Below are positions 32,966 through 40,942 of a DNA stretch of 64,000 nt, in pieces. Both the position numbers and the translations under genes were made by a program. Source of the stretch: a bacterium (lineage in GTDB: Bacteria > Bacillota > Bacilli > Lactobacillales > Streptococcaceae); assembly GCA_905221205.1 (NCBI GenBank), contig CAJNCG010000002.1, positions 310,001-374,000 on the forward strand, in the 5' to 3' direction. Each line of letters starts with the position of its first letter. Position 1 is the stretch's first letter. The notes under the pieces were generated by a model. It was not told the DNA's origin. It did no database searches and saw nothing but the letters and a program-made list of their open reading frames with translations.

Positions 32966-33324
32966 TTGATCGTTCTTATTTACCCTTTCAATCCGCGCGA
33001 GATTATCAAGATCCAGGTATGCAGAAGTGGATGGGATTTTACCTTTCAGAACACACCAGTTCGCTCAGTGAAGAAAAAAATCGGGTTGATTTTTCGACGG
33101 ATTTGACTCCAGATGAGAAGTTACACTTACTTTCTCAGCTTTATGTTGACCAACTGAAGGGAAGTTTTGTGGTTAAGGAAAAGAAGCAGAAGACGACTAT
33201 CATCGGTAAGGTGAGAGAGTTATCCTCTAAATCATTATCTATTAGAACAAGCGATGGTTATAGGCTGATAGAGCTTGCAGATATTCTAGAAATTCGACTG
33301 TGGGAGGAGGGAGTGTATGACTAG
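32962..33324 (+). CDS. YolD-like protein
   Basis: A 120-residue protein overlapping umuC and the next gene. The N-terminus DYQDPGMQKWMGFYLSEHTS matches the YolD pattern (D-x-G-x-x-K-W-x-x-F-x-x-PEH). The C-terminal half (IIGKVRELSSKSLSIRTSDG, then IELADILEIRLW) is a small beta barrel. YolD-like genes travel with Y-family polymerases in Firmicutes, and some related proteins act like UmuD in controlling the polymerase; that role is inferred here. Confidence 0.7.
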   Translation: MIDRSYLPFQSARDYQDPGMQKWMGFYLSEHTSSLSEEKNRVDFSTDLTPDEKLHLLSQLYVDQLKGSFVVKEKKQKTTIIGKVRELSSKSLSIRTSDGYRLIELADILEIRLWEEGVYD

Positions 33325-33610
33325 AAAAGAGTTGTATGAAAATAAACTGCAGATGGATTATTTTTCAGATTCTTATATTCGTTTTGAAGAGGATTTTCAA
33401 AAATACTCTGCCATGAATGTACCTCTGACTTTCTTGATTGATGACATCCTACGCACCATGGCCTTGAATCAGAAAAATTACTTTGTCTTAAACAAGGAAA
33501 ATGCTAAGGATGGGAGGGAGCATCGCTTTTATTTTAGGGTAGTAACGGAAAAAGAGTGTACCAGAAATAGAACCTATGAATATGCTGGGGTTAAAAATAG
33601 TAGTCAGTAG
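33317..33610 (+). CDS. Small conserved protein of the DNA-damage cassette
   Basis: A 97-residue soluble protein overlapping the YolD-like gene by 8 bases. It is rich in aromatic and acidic residues (LQMDYFSDSYIRFEEDFQKY at about residues 11-30) and has a C-terminal beta-like segment (EHRFYFRVVTEKECTRNRTY). I associate it with a DUF5960-type family in streptococci but am not certain. Co-translation with umuC and the YolD-like gene implies a joint role. A terminator follows. Confidence 0.65.
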   Translation: MTRKELYENKLQMDYFSDSYIRFEEDFQKYSAMNVPLTFLIDDILRTMALNQKNYFVLNKENAKDGREHRFYFRVVTEKECTRNRTYEYAGVKNSSQ

Positions 33611-33643
33611 AGGGTTGTCTGCTGTAAAATGTATCATTTTTAT

Positions 33644-33676
33644 AACACTTCATGTTTCATATCATGGGGTGTTTTT
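33644..33676 (+). terminator. Terminator of the HdiR-umuC operon
   Basis: AACACTTCATG (33644-33654) pairs with CATGGGGTGTT (33663-33673) with two internal T-G pairs, then TTTTT. Confidence 0.7.
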
Positions 33677-33753
33677 CTATTAAAGTCAAAGTTAATTAAA
33701 AATCCCACTATTCATTAGGCTAAAGGAGACCTAATCAAAGTGAGATTGTGAAA

Positions 33754-34230
33754 TTATAGTAGATTTTGTATCGCCTCTTCAATTTGTTTGGGGTCTGTTT
33801 TGGAAGAGAAGCGTTCAAAGACCTGCCCCTCTCGACCGATGAGAAACTTAGCGAAATTCCATTCGATTCGTTTTCCTAGTGGTCCAGATTTCTGGTCTTT
33901 CAACCAAACATAGAGAGGGTCCGCTTCTTTGCCGTTGACTTTGACCTTGGCAAAACGAGGAAAAGTAGTCTGATAGTGTAGGCTACAGAAGTTGTTGATT
34001 TCCTCTGCATTGCCGGGTGCTTGTCCCATAAACTGATTGCAAGGGAAGTCTAAGATCTCAAAACCTTGTTCATGATAGCGGTCATAGAGTTCTTGAAGTC
34101 CCTGGTACTGGGGCGTTAAACCACATCCGGTAGCAGTATTGACAACCAAGAGAACCTTACCACGATAGGTATCTAATGGGGTTTCTTGATTGTCTTGGTT
34201 TAAGACTAAAAAATCGTAGATTGAGGTCAT
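33754..34230 (-). CDS. gpo: Glutathione/thiol peroxidase
   Basis: A 158-residue peroxidase of the glutathione peroxidase family. Peroxidatic Cys36 in NTATGCGLTPQY replaces selenocysteine, FPCNQFMGQ supplies the Gln and possible resolving Cys, and RIEWNFAKFLIG supplies the Trp of the catalytic tetrad. Non-seleno bacterial members normally use thioredoxin. Cytoplasmic; removes peroxides, which matters for streptococci making H2O2. It overlaps the upstream DUF3278 gene by 4 bases, so it is the last gene of the XRE/DUF3278 operon. Confidence 0.92.
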   Translation of the reverse strand: MTSIYDFLVLNQDNQETPLDTYRGKVLLVVNTATGCGLTPQYQGLQELYDRYHEQGFEILDFPCNQFMGQAPGNAEEINNFCSLHYQTTFPRFAKVKVNGKEADPLYVWLKDQKSGPLGKRIEWNFAKFLIGREGQVFERFSSKTDPKQIEEAIQNLL

Positions 34231-34805
34231 TGTTTGCTTTTCTCTTTCTGCTTGGTATTTTTAGGAGTTTTTTCCTCCTGTAGGGATAGAAATCCGTAGG
34301 TCAGAGTTCCAAAAATGCTGCCGATAATCAGGCCATACATCAGTAAAGGAACACTTTTGTCGAATTGCATGAGTAACTTCACAAAATCTGGAAGGGACAT
34401 CTGCTGAACGAACATTTTATGAAATATGAGTAGGGTAAAGAGGCCAATCTGAAGGCCAATAAACACAACCCAGCTTCGGAATTTGATTTGGCTCTTGCTG
34501 TAGGTTTTTAGGATGATTTCTGACTTGTCATCTTTTTCCAGATGGAGTTCTTTGACGGCTCTTTGAGTTTTTAAGGTAATGAAAAAAATGAGTCCAGAGT
34601 AAACGTAGGGCATGGCATAGCGAACCACCTTTATGAAGCGTCCAAATAACAGATAAAACAAGAAGAGAAAGAAGGAAGAATAAACGATTTGGACCATGGA
34701 ACGGGCACAAGCCTTGTAGATAATCTCTTGCCGGCATTCATCAAAAGGGCCTTGGATATGAAAGAGATTTCGGAGTAGGCGAGTGGTTAAGTCTTCTTTT
34801 TTCAT
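34227..34805 (-). CDS. DUF3278-like membrane protein 2
   Basis: A 192-residue protein with four hydrophobic spans (SFFLFLFYLLFG, AMPYVYSGLIFFITL, WVVFIGLQIGLFTLLIF, LLMYGLIIGSIFGTLTYGFL). The N-terminus TTRLLRNLFHIQGPFDECRQE is clearly related to that of the gene at 35169 (EKLIKRIYGISGPLDEHKRR), so they are paralogues. The family (DUF3278, assigned from memory) is linked to a small XRE regulator. The C-terminus is a Lys-rich tail. It may form a membrane complex with its paralogue; function unknown. Confidence 0.7.
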   Translation of the reverse strand: MKKEDLTTRLLRNLFHIQGPFDECRQEIIYKACARSMVQIVYSSFFLFLFYLLFGRFIKVVRYAMPYVYSGLIFFITLKTQRAVKELHLEKDDKSEIILKTYSKSQIKFRSWVVFIGLQIGLFTLLIFHKMFVQQMSLPDFVKLLMQFDKSVPLLMYGLIIGSIFGTLTYGFLSLQEEKTPKNTKQKEKSKQ

Positions 34806-34831
34806 GTTAGTAACCTCCTAAATGAGCGGTT

Positions 34832-35158
34832 TTACTGATTTTCTTTTACGAATTGATAGAGATAAAAAAGATAAGTGATAGAAGAAAGGCTAGCTATAGT
34901 CAGCAGTAAATAATATTTCCAATCGCTTGAGATGAGCATCAGTTGTGAAAAAGATAGGATCATAAAGCATAGTGCTAAGTTGAGTATACGTGTTTTTTTG
35001 GAGTCAATTTTTAGATAAGTCAGTCCTTTGTTGAGGGCTGGAATAAAGACTAGCACGAGGAATATCTCTCTGATTGGCAAGTTCCCTGAAATGATGATGA
35101 AGGTGAGCAGAGAACTGAACAAAAGATGATAGGTAAGTAAAGTTACTAGTGATTTCAT
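34832..35158 (-). CDS. Small membrane protein between the DUF3278 paralogues
   Basis: A 108-residue protein with about four short hydrophobic segments (LLTYHLLFSSLLTFIII, EIFLVLVFIPALN, ILNLALCFMILSFSQLM, YYLLLTIASLSSITYLFYLY). The open frame reaches 35203, but ATG 35158 has AGGAGG 6 bases upstream and does not overlap the preceding gene. It has no recognised motif. Located in the middle of the operon, so likely part of the same membrane assembly. Confidence 0.65.
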   Translation of the reverse strand: MKSLVTLLTYHLLFSSLLTFIIISGNLPIREIFLVLVFIPALNKGLTYLKIDSKKTRILNLALCFMILSFSQLMLISSDWKYYLLLTIASLSSITYLFYLYQFVKENQ

Positions 35159-35168
35159 AGGGCACCTC

Positions 35169-35711
35169 CTAATCCTCATCTTGATCTTTCTTAGCTTTTT
35201 CAATGCGACGGGAGATGATAATTTGTATAATCACTCCGAAGAAGAAAGAATGGAGAATACTTGAAAAAATATTTTTAAAAGTGAGAAGAGACTGAAGATA
35301 GTCCTGGCTCTCACCTAGCAGTATATGGAGAAGAGGTGTTATAAAAAATATCAATAGACCAACAAACAAACCCGCTTTCAGACCAGGGTAGTGTAGTTGC
35401 TTACTTTCTTTCTCGCTCAGCATATCTGGATCAATAGCTGTGATGCCTGTTTTTTTGGTTTGGGAGAGCACATAGAGAGAAGAAATCATGGAGATCATAA
35501 AGACAATGATTGGATAGCCGATAGCGACAATTTGCGGGTATTTATAAGCGAGGACGAAGGGGATGAGATTCCCAAACGTCATCAGATAAAAGAGGATGAT
35601 AAAGACTTGATTGCCAATGCGATCAGCCTCGCGTCGTTTGTGTTCGTCGAGAGGGCCAGAAATTCCGTATATGCGTTTGATGAGTTTTTCAGTGAAGGTT
35701 TCTTTTTTCAT
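35169..35711 (-). CDS. DUF3278-like membrane protein 1
   Basis: A 180-residue protein with four spans and a basic, acidic-ended C-terminus (RRIEKAKKDQDED). The N-terminal KLIKRIYGISGPLDEHKRRE motif is shared with its downstream paralogue. It is directly after the XRE gene (15 bases, with AGGAG), so regulator and membrane protein are co-expressed. XRE plus DUF3278 pairs are frequent in streptococci; a sensing or bacteriocin-immunity-like function is speculation. Confidence 0.7.
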   Translation of the reverse strand: MKKETFTEKLIKRIYGISGPLDEHKRREADRIGNQVFIILFYLMTFGNLIPFVLAYKYPQIVAIGYPIIVFMISMISSLYVLSQTKKTGITAIDPDMLSEKESKQLHYPGLKAGLFVGLLIFFITPLLHILLGESQDYLQSLLTFKNIFSSILHSFFFGVIIQIIISRRIEKAKKDQDED

Positions 35712-35726
35712 AAGTTTGCTCCTTTT

Positions 35727-35921
35727 TTAAAAATCATCCTCCCAAAAGAGACTGTTGAGGTCAGTTTGGAGGCTACGGGCGAGATTGAGACAGAGTTCCA
35801 GAGTTGGATTGTACTTGTCGTTCTCAATCATATTGATGGTCTGTCTCGAGACACCGATATCCTTGGCGAGCTCGAGCTGGGAAAGGCCCAGTTCCTTGCG
35901 AAATTCTTTCACACGATTCAT
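35727..35921 (-). CDS. Small XRE-family regulator
   Basis: A 64-residue stand-alone helix-turn-helix protein of the YgzD/Cro type: KEFRKELGLSQLELAKDIGV, then SRQTINMIENDKYNPTLELC, ending SLFWEDDF. It has no sensor domain. It heads the minus-strand operon under a consensus promoter whose flanks carry repeated ATTTGAC words, so autoregulation is likely. ATG 35921 follows AAGGAG. Confidence 0.88.
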   Translation of the reverse strand: MNRVKEFRKELGLSQLELAKDIGVSRQTINMIENDKYNPTLELCLNLARSLQTDLNSLFWEDDF

Positions 35922-35961
35922 CTGTTCTCCTTTCTGATTTATGTCGTATATATTTGACTAT

Positions 35962-35990
35962 ATTATATTCTTCTATAGAGTGAATGTCAA
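35962..35990 (-). promoter_or_regulatory. Consensus promoter of the XRE/DUF3278/gpo operon
   Basis: On the minus strand TTGACA (35985-35990), 17-base spacer, TATAAT (35962-35967). ATATTTGAC occurs on the plus strand at about 35950-35958 and 35993-36001, bracketing the promoter, as candidate operator half-sites. Confidence 0.8.
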
Positions 35991-36042
35991 GCATATTTGA
36001 CATATTTCTGAAAGAAATCTTACTTGTTTTTGGCCTATTTGT

Positions 36043-36078
36043 CTGACTAGTGCAAGCTAGTCAGATTTGTGGTAAAAT
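36043..36078 (+). promoter_or_regulatory. Extended -10 promoter and inverted repeat upstream of rsmH
   Basis: CTGACTAG (36043-36050) is repeated inverted as CTAGTCAG (36057-36064), followed by TGGTAAAAT, an extended -10 (TAAAAT 36073-36078) 10 bases before the start codon. With so short a leader the first gene would be translated nearly leaderless. The repeat could be an operator or a terminator arm. Confidence 0.5.
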
Positions 36079-36087
36079 AGATAAGAT

Positions 36088-37038
36088 ATGACAAAAGAAT
36101 TTCATCATGTAACGGTCTTACTCCACGAAACGATTGATATGCTCGACATAAAGCCTGACGGTATCTACGTTGATGCGACTTTAGGTGGAGCAGGCCATAG
36201 CGAATATTTATTAAGTAAATTAAGTGAAAAAGGCCACCTCTATGCCTTTGACCAGGACCAGAATGCCATTGACAATGCGCAAGAACGCTTGGCTCCCTAC
36301 ATTGAGAAGGGGATGGTGACTTTTATCAAGGATAACTTCCGTCATTTACAGGCACGTTTGCGCGAAGCTGGTGTTCAGGAAATTGATGGAATTTGTTATG
36401 ACTTGGGAGTGTCTAGTCCTCAACTAGATCAGCGTGAGCGTGGTTTTTCTTATAAAAAGGATGCGCCACTGGATATGCGCATGAATCAGGAAGCTAGTCT
36501 GACAGCCTATGAAGTGGTGAACCACTATGACTATCATGACTTGGTTCGAATTTTCTTCAAGTATGGCGAGGACAAATTCTCTAAACAGATCGCGCGTAAG
36601 ATTGAACAAGCACGTGAAGTCAAGCCAATTGAGACAACGACTGAGTTAGCTGAAATTATCAAGTCGGCTAAACCTGCCAAGGAACTCAAGAAAAAGGGCC
36701 ATCCTGCCAAGCAGATTTTCCAGGCCATTCGAATTGAAGTCAATGATGAACTGGGAGCGGCAGATGAGTCTATCCAGCAGGCTATGGAGATGTTGGCTCT
36801 AGATGGTAGGATTTCAGTGATTACCTTCCATTCGCTAGAAGACCGCTTGACCAAACAATTGTTCAAGGAAGCTTCAACTGTGGAAGTTCCCAAAGGTTTG
36901 CCTTTCATCCCAGATGATCTCAAGCCCAAGATGGAATTGGTGTCCCGTAAGCCAATCTTGCCAAGTGCAGAAGAATTAGAAGCCAATAACCGCTCGCACT
37001 CAGCTAAGTTGCGCGTGGCCAGAAAAATTCACAAGTAA
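36088..37038 (+). CDS. rsmH: 16S rRNA m4C1402 methyltransferase
   Basis: A 316-residue RsmH (MraW) protein that N4-methylates C1402 of 16S rRNA. SAM-binding [14 protein letters not shown] near residue 29 and [20 protein letters not shown], the family signature, near residue 110; the C-terminus has [12 protein letters not shown]. First gene of the division/wall cluster rsmH-ftsL-pbpX-mraY, all tightly spaced. Cytoplasmic. Sequence typical of the mitis group; no oddities. Confidence 0.96.
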   Translation: MTKEFHHVTVLLHETIDMLDIKPDGIYVDATLGGAGHSEYLLSKLSEKGHLYAFDQDQNAIDNAQERLAPYIEKGMVTFIKDNFRHLQARLREAGVQEIDGICYDLGVSSPQLDQRERGFSYKKDAPLDMRMNQEASLTAYEVVNHYDYHDLVRIFFKYGEDKFSKQIARKIEQAREVKPIETTTELAEIIKSAKPAKELKKKGHPAKQIFQAIRIEVNDELGAADESIQQAMEMLALDGRISVITFHSLEDRLTKQLFKEASTVEVPKGLPFIPDDLKPKMELVSRKPILPSAEELEANNRSHSAKLRVARKIHK

Positions 37039-37047
37039 GAGGAAAAA

Positions 37048-37365
37048 ATGGTAGATAAAAAAGAAACAACCAGTCAATTCTTGCAGAATCGTATCAAAAA
37101 ATTCTCACGTGTGGAGAAGGCTTTTTATCTTTCCATCGCATTTACAGCTCTCGTTTTAGCAGTGAGTATCATCTTTATGCAGACACGACTTTTGCAAGTG
37201 CAAAATGATTTGACAAAAATCAATGCGCAGATAGAGGAGAAGAAGACAGAGTTGGACGATGCCAAGCAGGAAGTGAATGAATTGATTCGTTCAGAGCGCT
37301 TGAAAGAGATTGCAGATAAAAAAGATTTGAAATTGAATAATGAAAATATCCGAACAGCGGAGTAA
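37048..37365 (+). CDS. ftsL: Cell-division protein FtsL
   Basis: A 105-residue bitopic membrane protein of the divisome. A basic cytoplasmic tail is followed by one span (LSIAFTALVLAVSIIFM, about residues 29-45) and an extracellular coiled coil (QVQNDLTKINAQIEEKKTEL and on). It bridges DivIB/DivIC and activates FtsW/PBP2x septal synthesis. GAGG precedes the start; it ends 3 bases before pbpX. Confidence 0.93.
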   Translation: MVDKKETTSQFLQNRIKKFSRVEKAFYLSIAFTALVLAVSIIFMQTRLLQVQNDLTKINAQIEEKKTELDDAKQEVNELIRSERLKEIADKKDLKLNNENIRTAE

Positions 37366-37368
37366 GAT

Positions 37369-39621
37369 ATGAAATGGACAGAAAAAATAACCCGATTTGC
37401 GATAAAAAATCGTAAATCTCCAGCAAAAAACCGTAGGATAGTAGGCAAGTACCTCAGCTTTGTAGCGGTTGCCCTTTTTGGTCTCTTTTTGGCCAATTTT
37501 GCTTATATTATCGCGAAAGGCAATATATTTGGTACTGACTTGGTAAAAGAAGCTAAAAAGGTTCACCAAACAACCCGAACAGTTCCTGCCAAACGTGGGA
37601 CTATCTATGACCGCAATGGAGTGCCTATCGCAGAAGATGCGACCTCTTATAACGTCTATGCTGTTATTGATAAAAAATATAAGTCAGCAACGGGGAAAAT
37701 TCTTTATGTAGAGGATTCACAGTTTAATAAGGTCGCTGAAGTTTTCCATAAGTATTTGGATATGGACGAGGCTTATGTGAAAGAGCAACTGGCTCAACCA
37801 AATCTGACCCAGGTTTCCTTCGGTGCCAAAGGAAATGGGATTACCTATGCCAATATGATGGCCATTAAAAAAGATTTAAAAGATGCTAGTGTGGAAGGAA
37901 TTGACTTTACAACGAGCCCTAACAGAAGCTATCCAAATGGCCAATTTGCTTCTAGTTTTATTGGTTTAGCCCAACTTCATGAAAATGAGGATGGTAGTAA
38001 GAGTTTGTTAGGAACTTCTGGTTTGGAGAGTTCTTTAAATACCATTCTTGCTGGTACAGACGGTATTATTACCTATGAAAAAGACCGTGTAGGAAATATC
38101 GTACCAGGTACAGAACAGGTAGCGCAGCAGACTGTAGATGGCAAGGATGTTTATACAACATTGTCTAGCCCGCTCCAATCTTTCATGGAAACTCAGATGG
38201 ATGCCTTTCTAGAAAAAGTAAAAGGTAAGTACATGACCGCGACCTTGGTCAGTGCCAAGACTGGTGAAATCCTTGCTACCACTCAACGACCGACTTTTAA
38301 TGCAGATACTAAAGAAGGAATCACTAAGGACTTTGTTTGGCGTGATATTCTTTATCAAAGCAACTATGAACCAGGCTCAACCATGAAGGTTATGACGTTA
38401 GCTGCTTCTATTGATAACAATACCTTTCCAGGTGGAGAATATTTCAATAGTAGTGAATTAAAAATAGCGGATGCGACGATTCGAGATTGGGACGTTAATG
38501 AAGGTTTGACCGGTGGCGGTATGATGACATTTTCTCAAGGATTTGCTCACTCAAGTAATATTGGGATGACACTGCTTGAGCAAAAAATGGGAGATGCTAC
38601 TTGGTTGGACTATCTAAACCGCTTTAAATTTGGTGTTCCGACCCGTTTTGGTTTGACAGACGAATATGCAGGTCAACTTCCGGCTGACAATATTGTCAAT
38701 ATCGCTCAGAGTTCATTTGGACAAGGGATTTCAGTAACCCAAACACAAATGATTCGTGCTTTTACAGCTATTGCCAATGATGGCGTCATGCTAGAGCCTA
38801 AATTTATTACAGCCTTGTATGATCCAAATGATCAAACCGCTCGTAAATCTCAAAAAGAGATTGTAGGAAATCCAGTTTCGAAAGATGCGGCAAGTCAAAC
38901 TCGGACTCACATGGTTTTAGTAGGAACAGATCCAGTTTATGGAACCATGTATAACCATAGCACAGGCAAGGCAACCGTCAATGTTCCAGGTCAAAATGTA
39001 GCCCTCAAGTCTGGTACGGCTCAAATCGCTGACGAGAAAAATGGAGGCTACTTAGTTGGTTCTACTAACTACATTTTCTCGGTTGTAGCTATGAACCCTG
39101 CTGAAAATCCTGATTTTATCTTGTATGTAACGGTTCAACAGCCTGAACATTACTCAGGTATCCAGTTGGGAGAATTTGCCAACCCAATCTTGGAGCGGGC
39201 TTCAGCTATGAAAGAATCGCTCAATCTTCAATCTCCAGCTAAGAATTTAGATCAAGTGACGACAGAGTCTTCTTATGCGATGCCTAGCATCAAAGATATT
39301 TCACCTGGTGATTTGGCAGAAGCCTTACGCCGAAATATTGTGCAACCAATCGTTGTGGGTACTGGAACAAAGATTAAAGAGACTTCTGTAGAAGAAGGAA
39401 AAAATCTAGCGCCTAACCAACAAGTTCTCCTTTTATCTGATAAGGTAGAAGAAATTCCAGACATGTATGGTTGGAAAAAAGAGACTGCTGAGACCTTTGC
39501 CAAATGGTTAGATATTGAGCTGGAATTTGAAGGTTCGGGTTCCGTTGTTCAAAAGCAAGATGTTCGGACTAATACAGCCATTAAAAACATTAAAAAAATT
39601 AAATTAACTTTAGGAGACTAA
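37369..39621 (+). CDS. pbpX: Penicillin-binding protein 2x
   Basis: A 750-residue class B PBP, the septal peptidoglycan transpeptidase. Single N-terminal membrane anchor (about residues 30-50), dimerisation domain, then transpeptidase motifs S337-T-M-K, S395-S-N (HSSNIG) and K547-S-G (LKSGTAQ), and two C-terminal PASTA domains (residues about 635-750). The STMK box is unmodified. Compared with my memory of the R6 sequence, changes cluster near the active site: GGGMM where R6 has GGRTM, H at 514, S at 565 and N at 567. That pattern fits a mosaic or S. mitis-type allele. Effect on beta-lactam susceptibility is inference. Confidence 0.96.
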   Translation: MKWTEKITRFAIKNRKSPAKNRRIVGKYLSFVAVALFGLFLANFAYIIAKGNIFGTDLVKEAKKVHQTTRTVPAKRGTIYDRNGVPIAEDATSYNVYAVIDKKYKSATGKILYVEDSQFNKVAEVFHKYLDMDEAYVKEQLAQPNLTQVSFGAKGNGITYANMMAIKKDLKDASVEGIDFTTSPNRSYPNGQFASSFIGLAQLHENEDGSKSLLGTSGLESSLNTILAGTDGIITYEKDRVGNIVPGTEQVAQQTVDGKDVYTTLSSPLQSFMETQMDAFLEKVKGKYMTATLVSAKTGEILATTQRPTFNADTKEGITKDFVWRDILYQSNYEPGSTMKVMTLAASIDNNTFPGGEYFNSSELKIADATIRDWDVNEGLTGGGMMTFSQGFAHSSNIGMTLLEQKMGDATWLDYLNRFKFGVPTRFGLTDEYAGQLPADNIVNIAQSSFGQGISVTQTQMIRAFTAIANDGVMLEPKFITALYDPNDQTARKSQKEIVGNPVSKDAASQTRTHMVLVGTDPVYGTMYNHSTGKATVNVPGQNVALKSGTAQIADEKNGGYLVGSTNYIFSVVAMNPAENPDFILYVTVQQPEHYSGIQLGEFANPILERASAMKESLNLQSPAKNLDQVTTESSYAMPSIKDISPGDLAEALRRNIVQPIVVGTGTKIKETSVEEGKNLAPNQQVLLLSDKVEEIPDMYGWKKETAETFAKWLDIELEFEGSGSVVQKQDVRTNTAIKNIKKIKLTLGD

Positions 39622-39622
39622 T

Positions 39623-40603
39623 ATGTTTATTTCCATCAGTGCTGGAATTGTGACATTTTTACTAACTCTAGTAGGAATTCCGGCCTTTATCCAATTTTAT
39701 AGAAAGGCGCAAATTACAGGCCAGCAGATGCACGAAGATGTCAAACAGCACCAGGCAAAAGCTGGGACTCCTACAATGGGAGGTTTGGTTTTCTTAATTG
39801 CTTCTGTTTTAGTTGCCTTCTTGCTTGCCCTATTTAGTAACCAATTCAGTAATAATGTGGGAATGATTTTATTCATCTTGGTTCTTTATGGTTTAATCGG
39901 ATTTTTAGATGACTTCCTCAAGGTCTTCCGTAAAATCAATGAGGGCCTTAATCCCAAGCAGAAATTGGCTCTTCAACTTCTAGGTGGTGTCATTTTCTAC
40001 CTTTTCTATGAGCGCGGTGGCGATATGCTTTCAGTCTTTGGTTACCAAGTGCATCTAGGGATTTTCTATATTGTCTTCGCCCTTTTCTGGCTAGTTGGTT
40101 TTTCAAACGCAGTCAACTTGACAGACGGGATTGATGGTCTGGCTAGTATTTCGGTTGTGATTAGTTTGGCTGCTTATGGAGTTATTGCCTATGTGCAAGG
40201 TCAGATGGATATTCTTCTGGTGATTCTAGCCATGATTGGTGGCTTGCTCGGCTTCTTCGTCTTTAACCATAAGCCTGCCAAGGTCTTTATGGGAGATGTG
40301 GGAAGTTTGGCTCTCGGTGGAATGTTGGCAGCTATCTCTATGGTCCTCCACCAAGAATGGACTCTCTTGATTATCGGAATTGTTTATGTCTTTGAAACAA
40401 CTTCGGTTATGATGCAAGTCGGTTATTTCAAAATGACTGGTGGCAAACGTATTTTCCGTATGACGCCTGTGCATCACCATTTTGAGCTTGGAGGATTTTC
40501 TGGTAAAGGAAATCCTTGGAGCGAGTGGAAGGTTGATTTCTTCTTTTGGGGAGTGGGGCTTCTAGCAAGTCTCTTGACACTAGCAATTTTGTATTTGATG
40601 TAA
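39623..40603 (+). CDS. mraY: Phospho-N-acetylmuramoyl-pentapeptide transferase
   Basis: A 326-residue, ten-span integral membrane enzyme. It moves phospho-MurNAc-pentapeptide from UDP onto undecaprenyl phosphate, forming lipid I. Conserved stretches: [28 protein letters not shown] with the Mg-binding Asp pair, [23 protein letters not shown] and the [10 protein letters not shown] triad. Starts 1 base after pbpX with GGAG inside it; followed by a terminator, closing the cluster. Confidence 0.97.
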   Translation: MFISISAGIVTFLLTLVGIPAFIQFYRKAQITGQQMHEDVKQHQAKAGTPTMGGLVFLIASVLVAFLLALFSNQFSNNVGMILFILVLYGLIGFLDDFLKVFRKINEGLNPKQKLALQLLGGVIFYLFYERGGDMLSVFGYQVHLGIFYIVFALFWLVGFSNAVNLTDGIDGLASISVVISLAAYGVIAYVQGQMDILLVILAMIGGLLGFFVFNHKPAKVFMGDVGSLALGGMLAAISMVLHQEWTLLIIGIVYVFETTSVMMQVGYFKMTGGKRIFRMTPVHHHFELGGFSGKGNPWSEWKVDFFFWGVGLLASLLTLAILYLM

Positions 40604-40609
40604 GAATGG

Positions 40610-40635
40610 CACCCTGATATTTCAGGGTGTTTTTG
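40610..40635 (+). terminator. Terminator after mraY
   Basis: CACCCTGA (40610-40617) with TCAGGGTG (40622-40629), then TTTTTG. Confidence 0.85.
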
Positions 40636-40651
40636 CATTCTAAAAAATATT

Positions 40652-40731
40652 GGTCAATTAAAGTCAAAACTCTTGACCTTTTCTGACTAATGTAGTATAT
40701 TATGAACGTAAGGTAAATGAAAGCCTTACGT
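40652..40731 (+). promoter_or_regulatory. CtsR-controlled clpL promoter and leader hairpin
   Basis: CtsR heptad repeat GGTCAATTAAAGTCAAA (40652-40668) lies just before -35 TTGACC (40673-40678). After 17 bases comes -10 TATATT (40696-40701). The transcript start region carries an ACGTAAGG (40706-40713) / CCTTACGT (40724-40731) hairpin. Confidence 0.85.
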
Positions 40732-40770
40732 GAACACTTATTTAAAGTAAAATAGAAAGAGGTGGGGTCT

Positions 40771-40860
40771 ATGTTTAATCTAGAAATCTTTAGAAGTAAA
40801 GATAGTCTACTCCTGCTTGAAAAAGAAAAACCAGAAATAGTACCTAGAGTAGCCATTTAG
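40771..40860 (+). CDS. Possible 29-residue leader peptide upstream of clpL
   Basis: ATG follows GAGGTGGGG at good spacing. The product starts MFNLEIFRSKDSLLLLEKEK and ends PRVAI. It lies in the long clpL leader between the promoter and the second CtsR site. It could be a real small heat-shock protein, a translation-sensing leader, or chance. No family recognised. Confidence 0.4.
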   Translation: MFNLEIFRSKDSLLLLEKEKPEIVPRVAI

Positions 40861-40884
40861 CTAGTCTAAATTTTTTAAAACAAA

Positions 40885-40901
40885 GGTCAAAGATAGTCAA
40901 T
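40885..40901 (+). promoter_or_regulatory. Second CtsR operator, proximal to clpL
   Basis: GGTCAAAGATAGTCAAT fits the CtsR direct heptad repeat (GTCAAA-N-N-N-GTCAAA-like). It is about 40 bases before the clpL start codon and 190 bases downstream of the promoter, so binding may form a roadblock, or a second promoter may exist here. Confidence 0.75.
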
Positions 40902-40942
40902 ATCAGTAATTATAATTAAGTAAACAAAAAGAGGTAAAGAAT

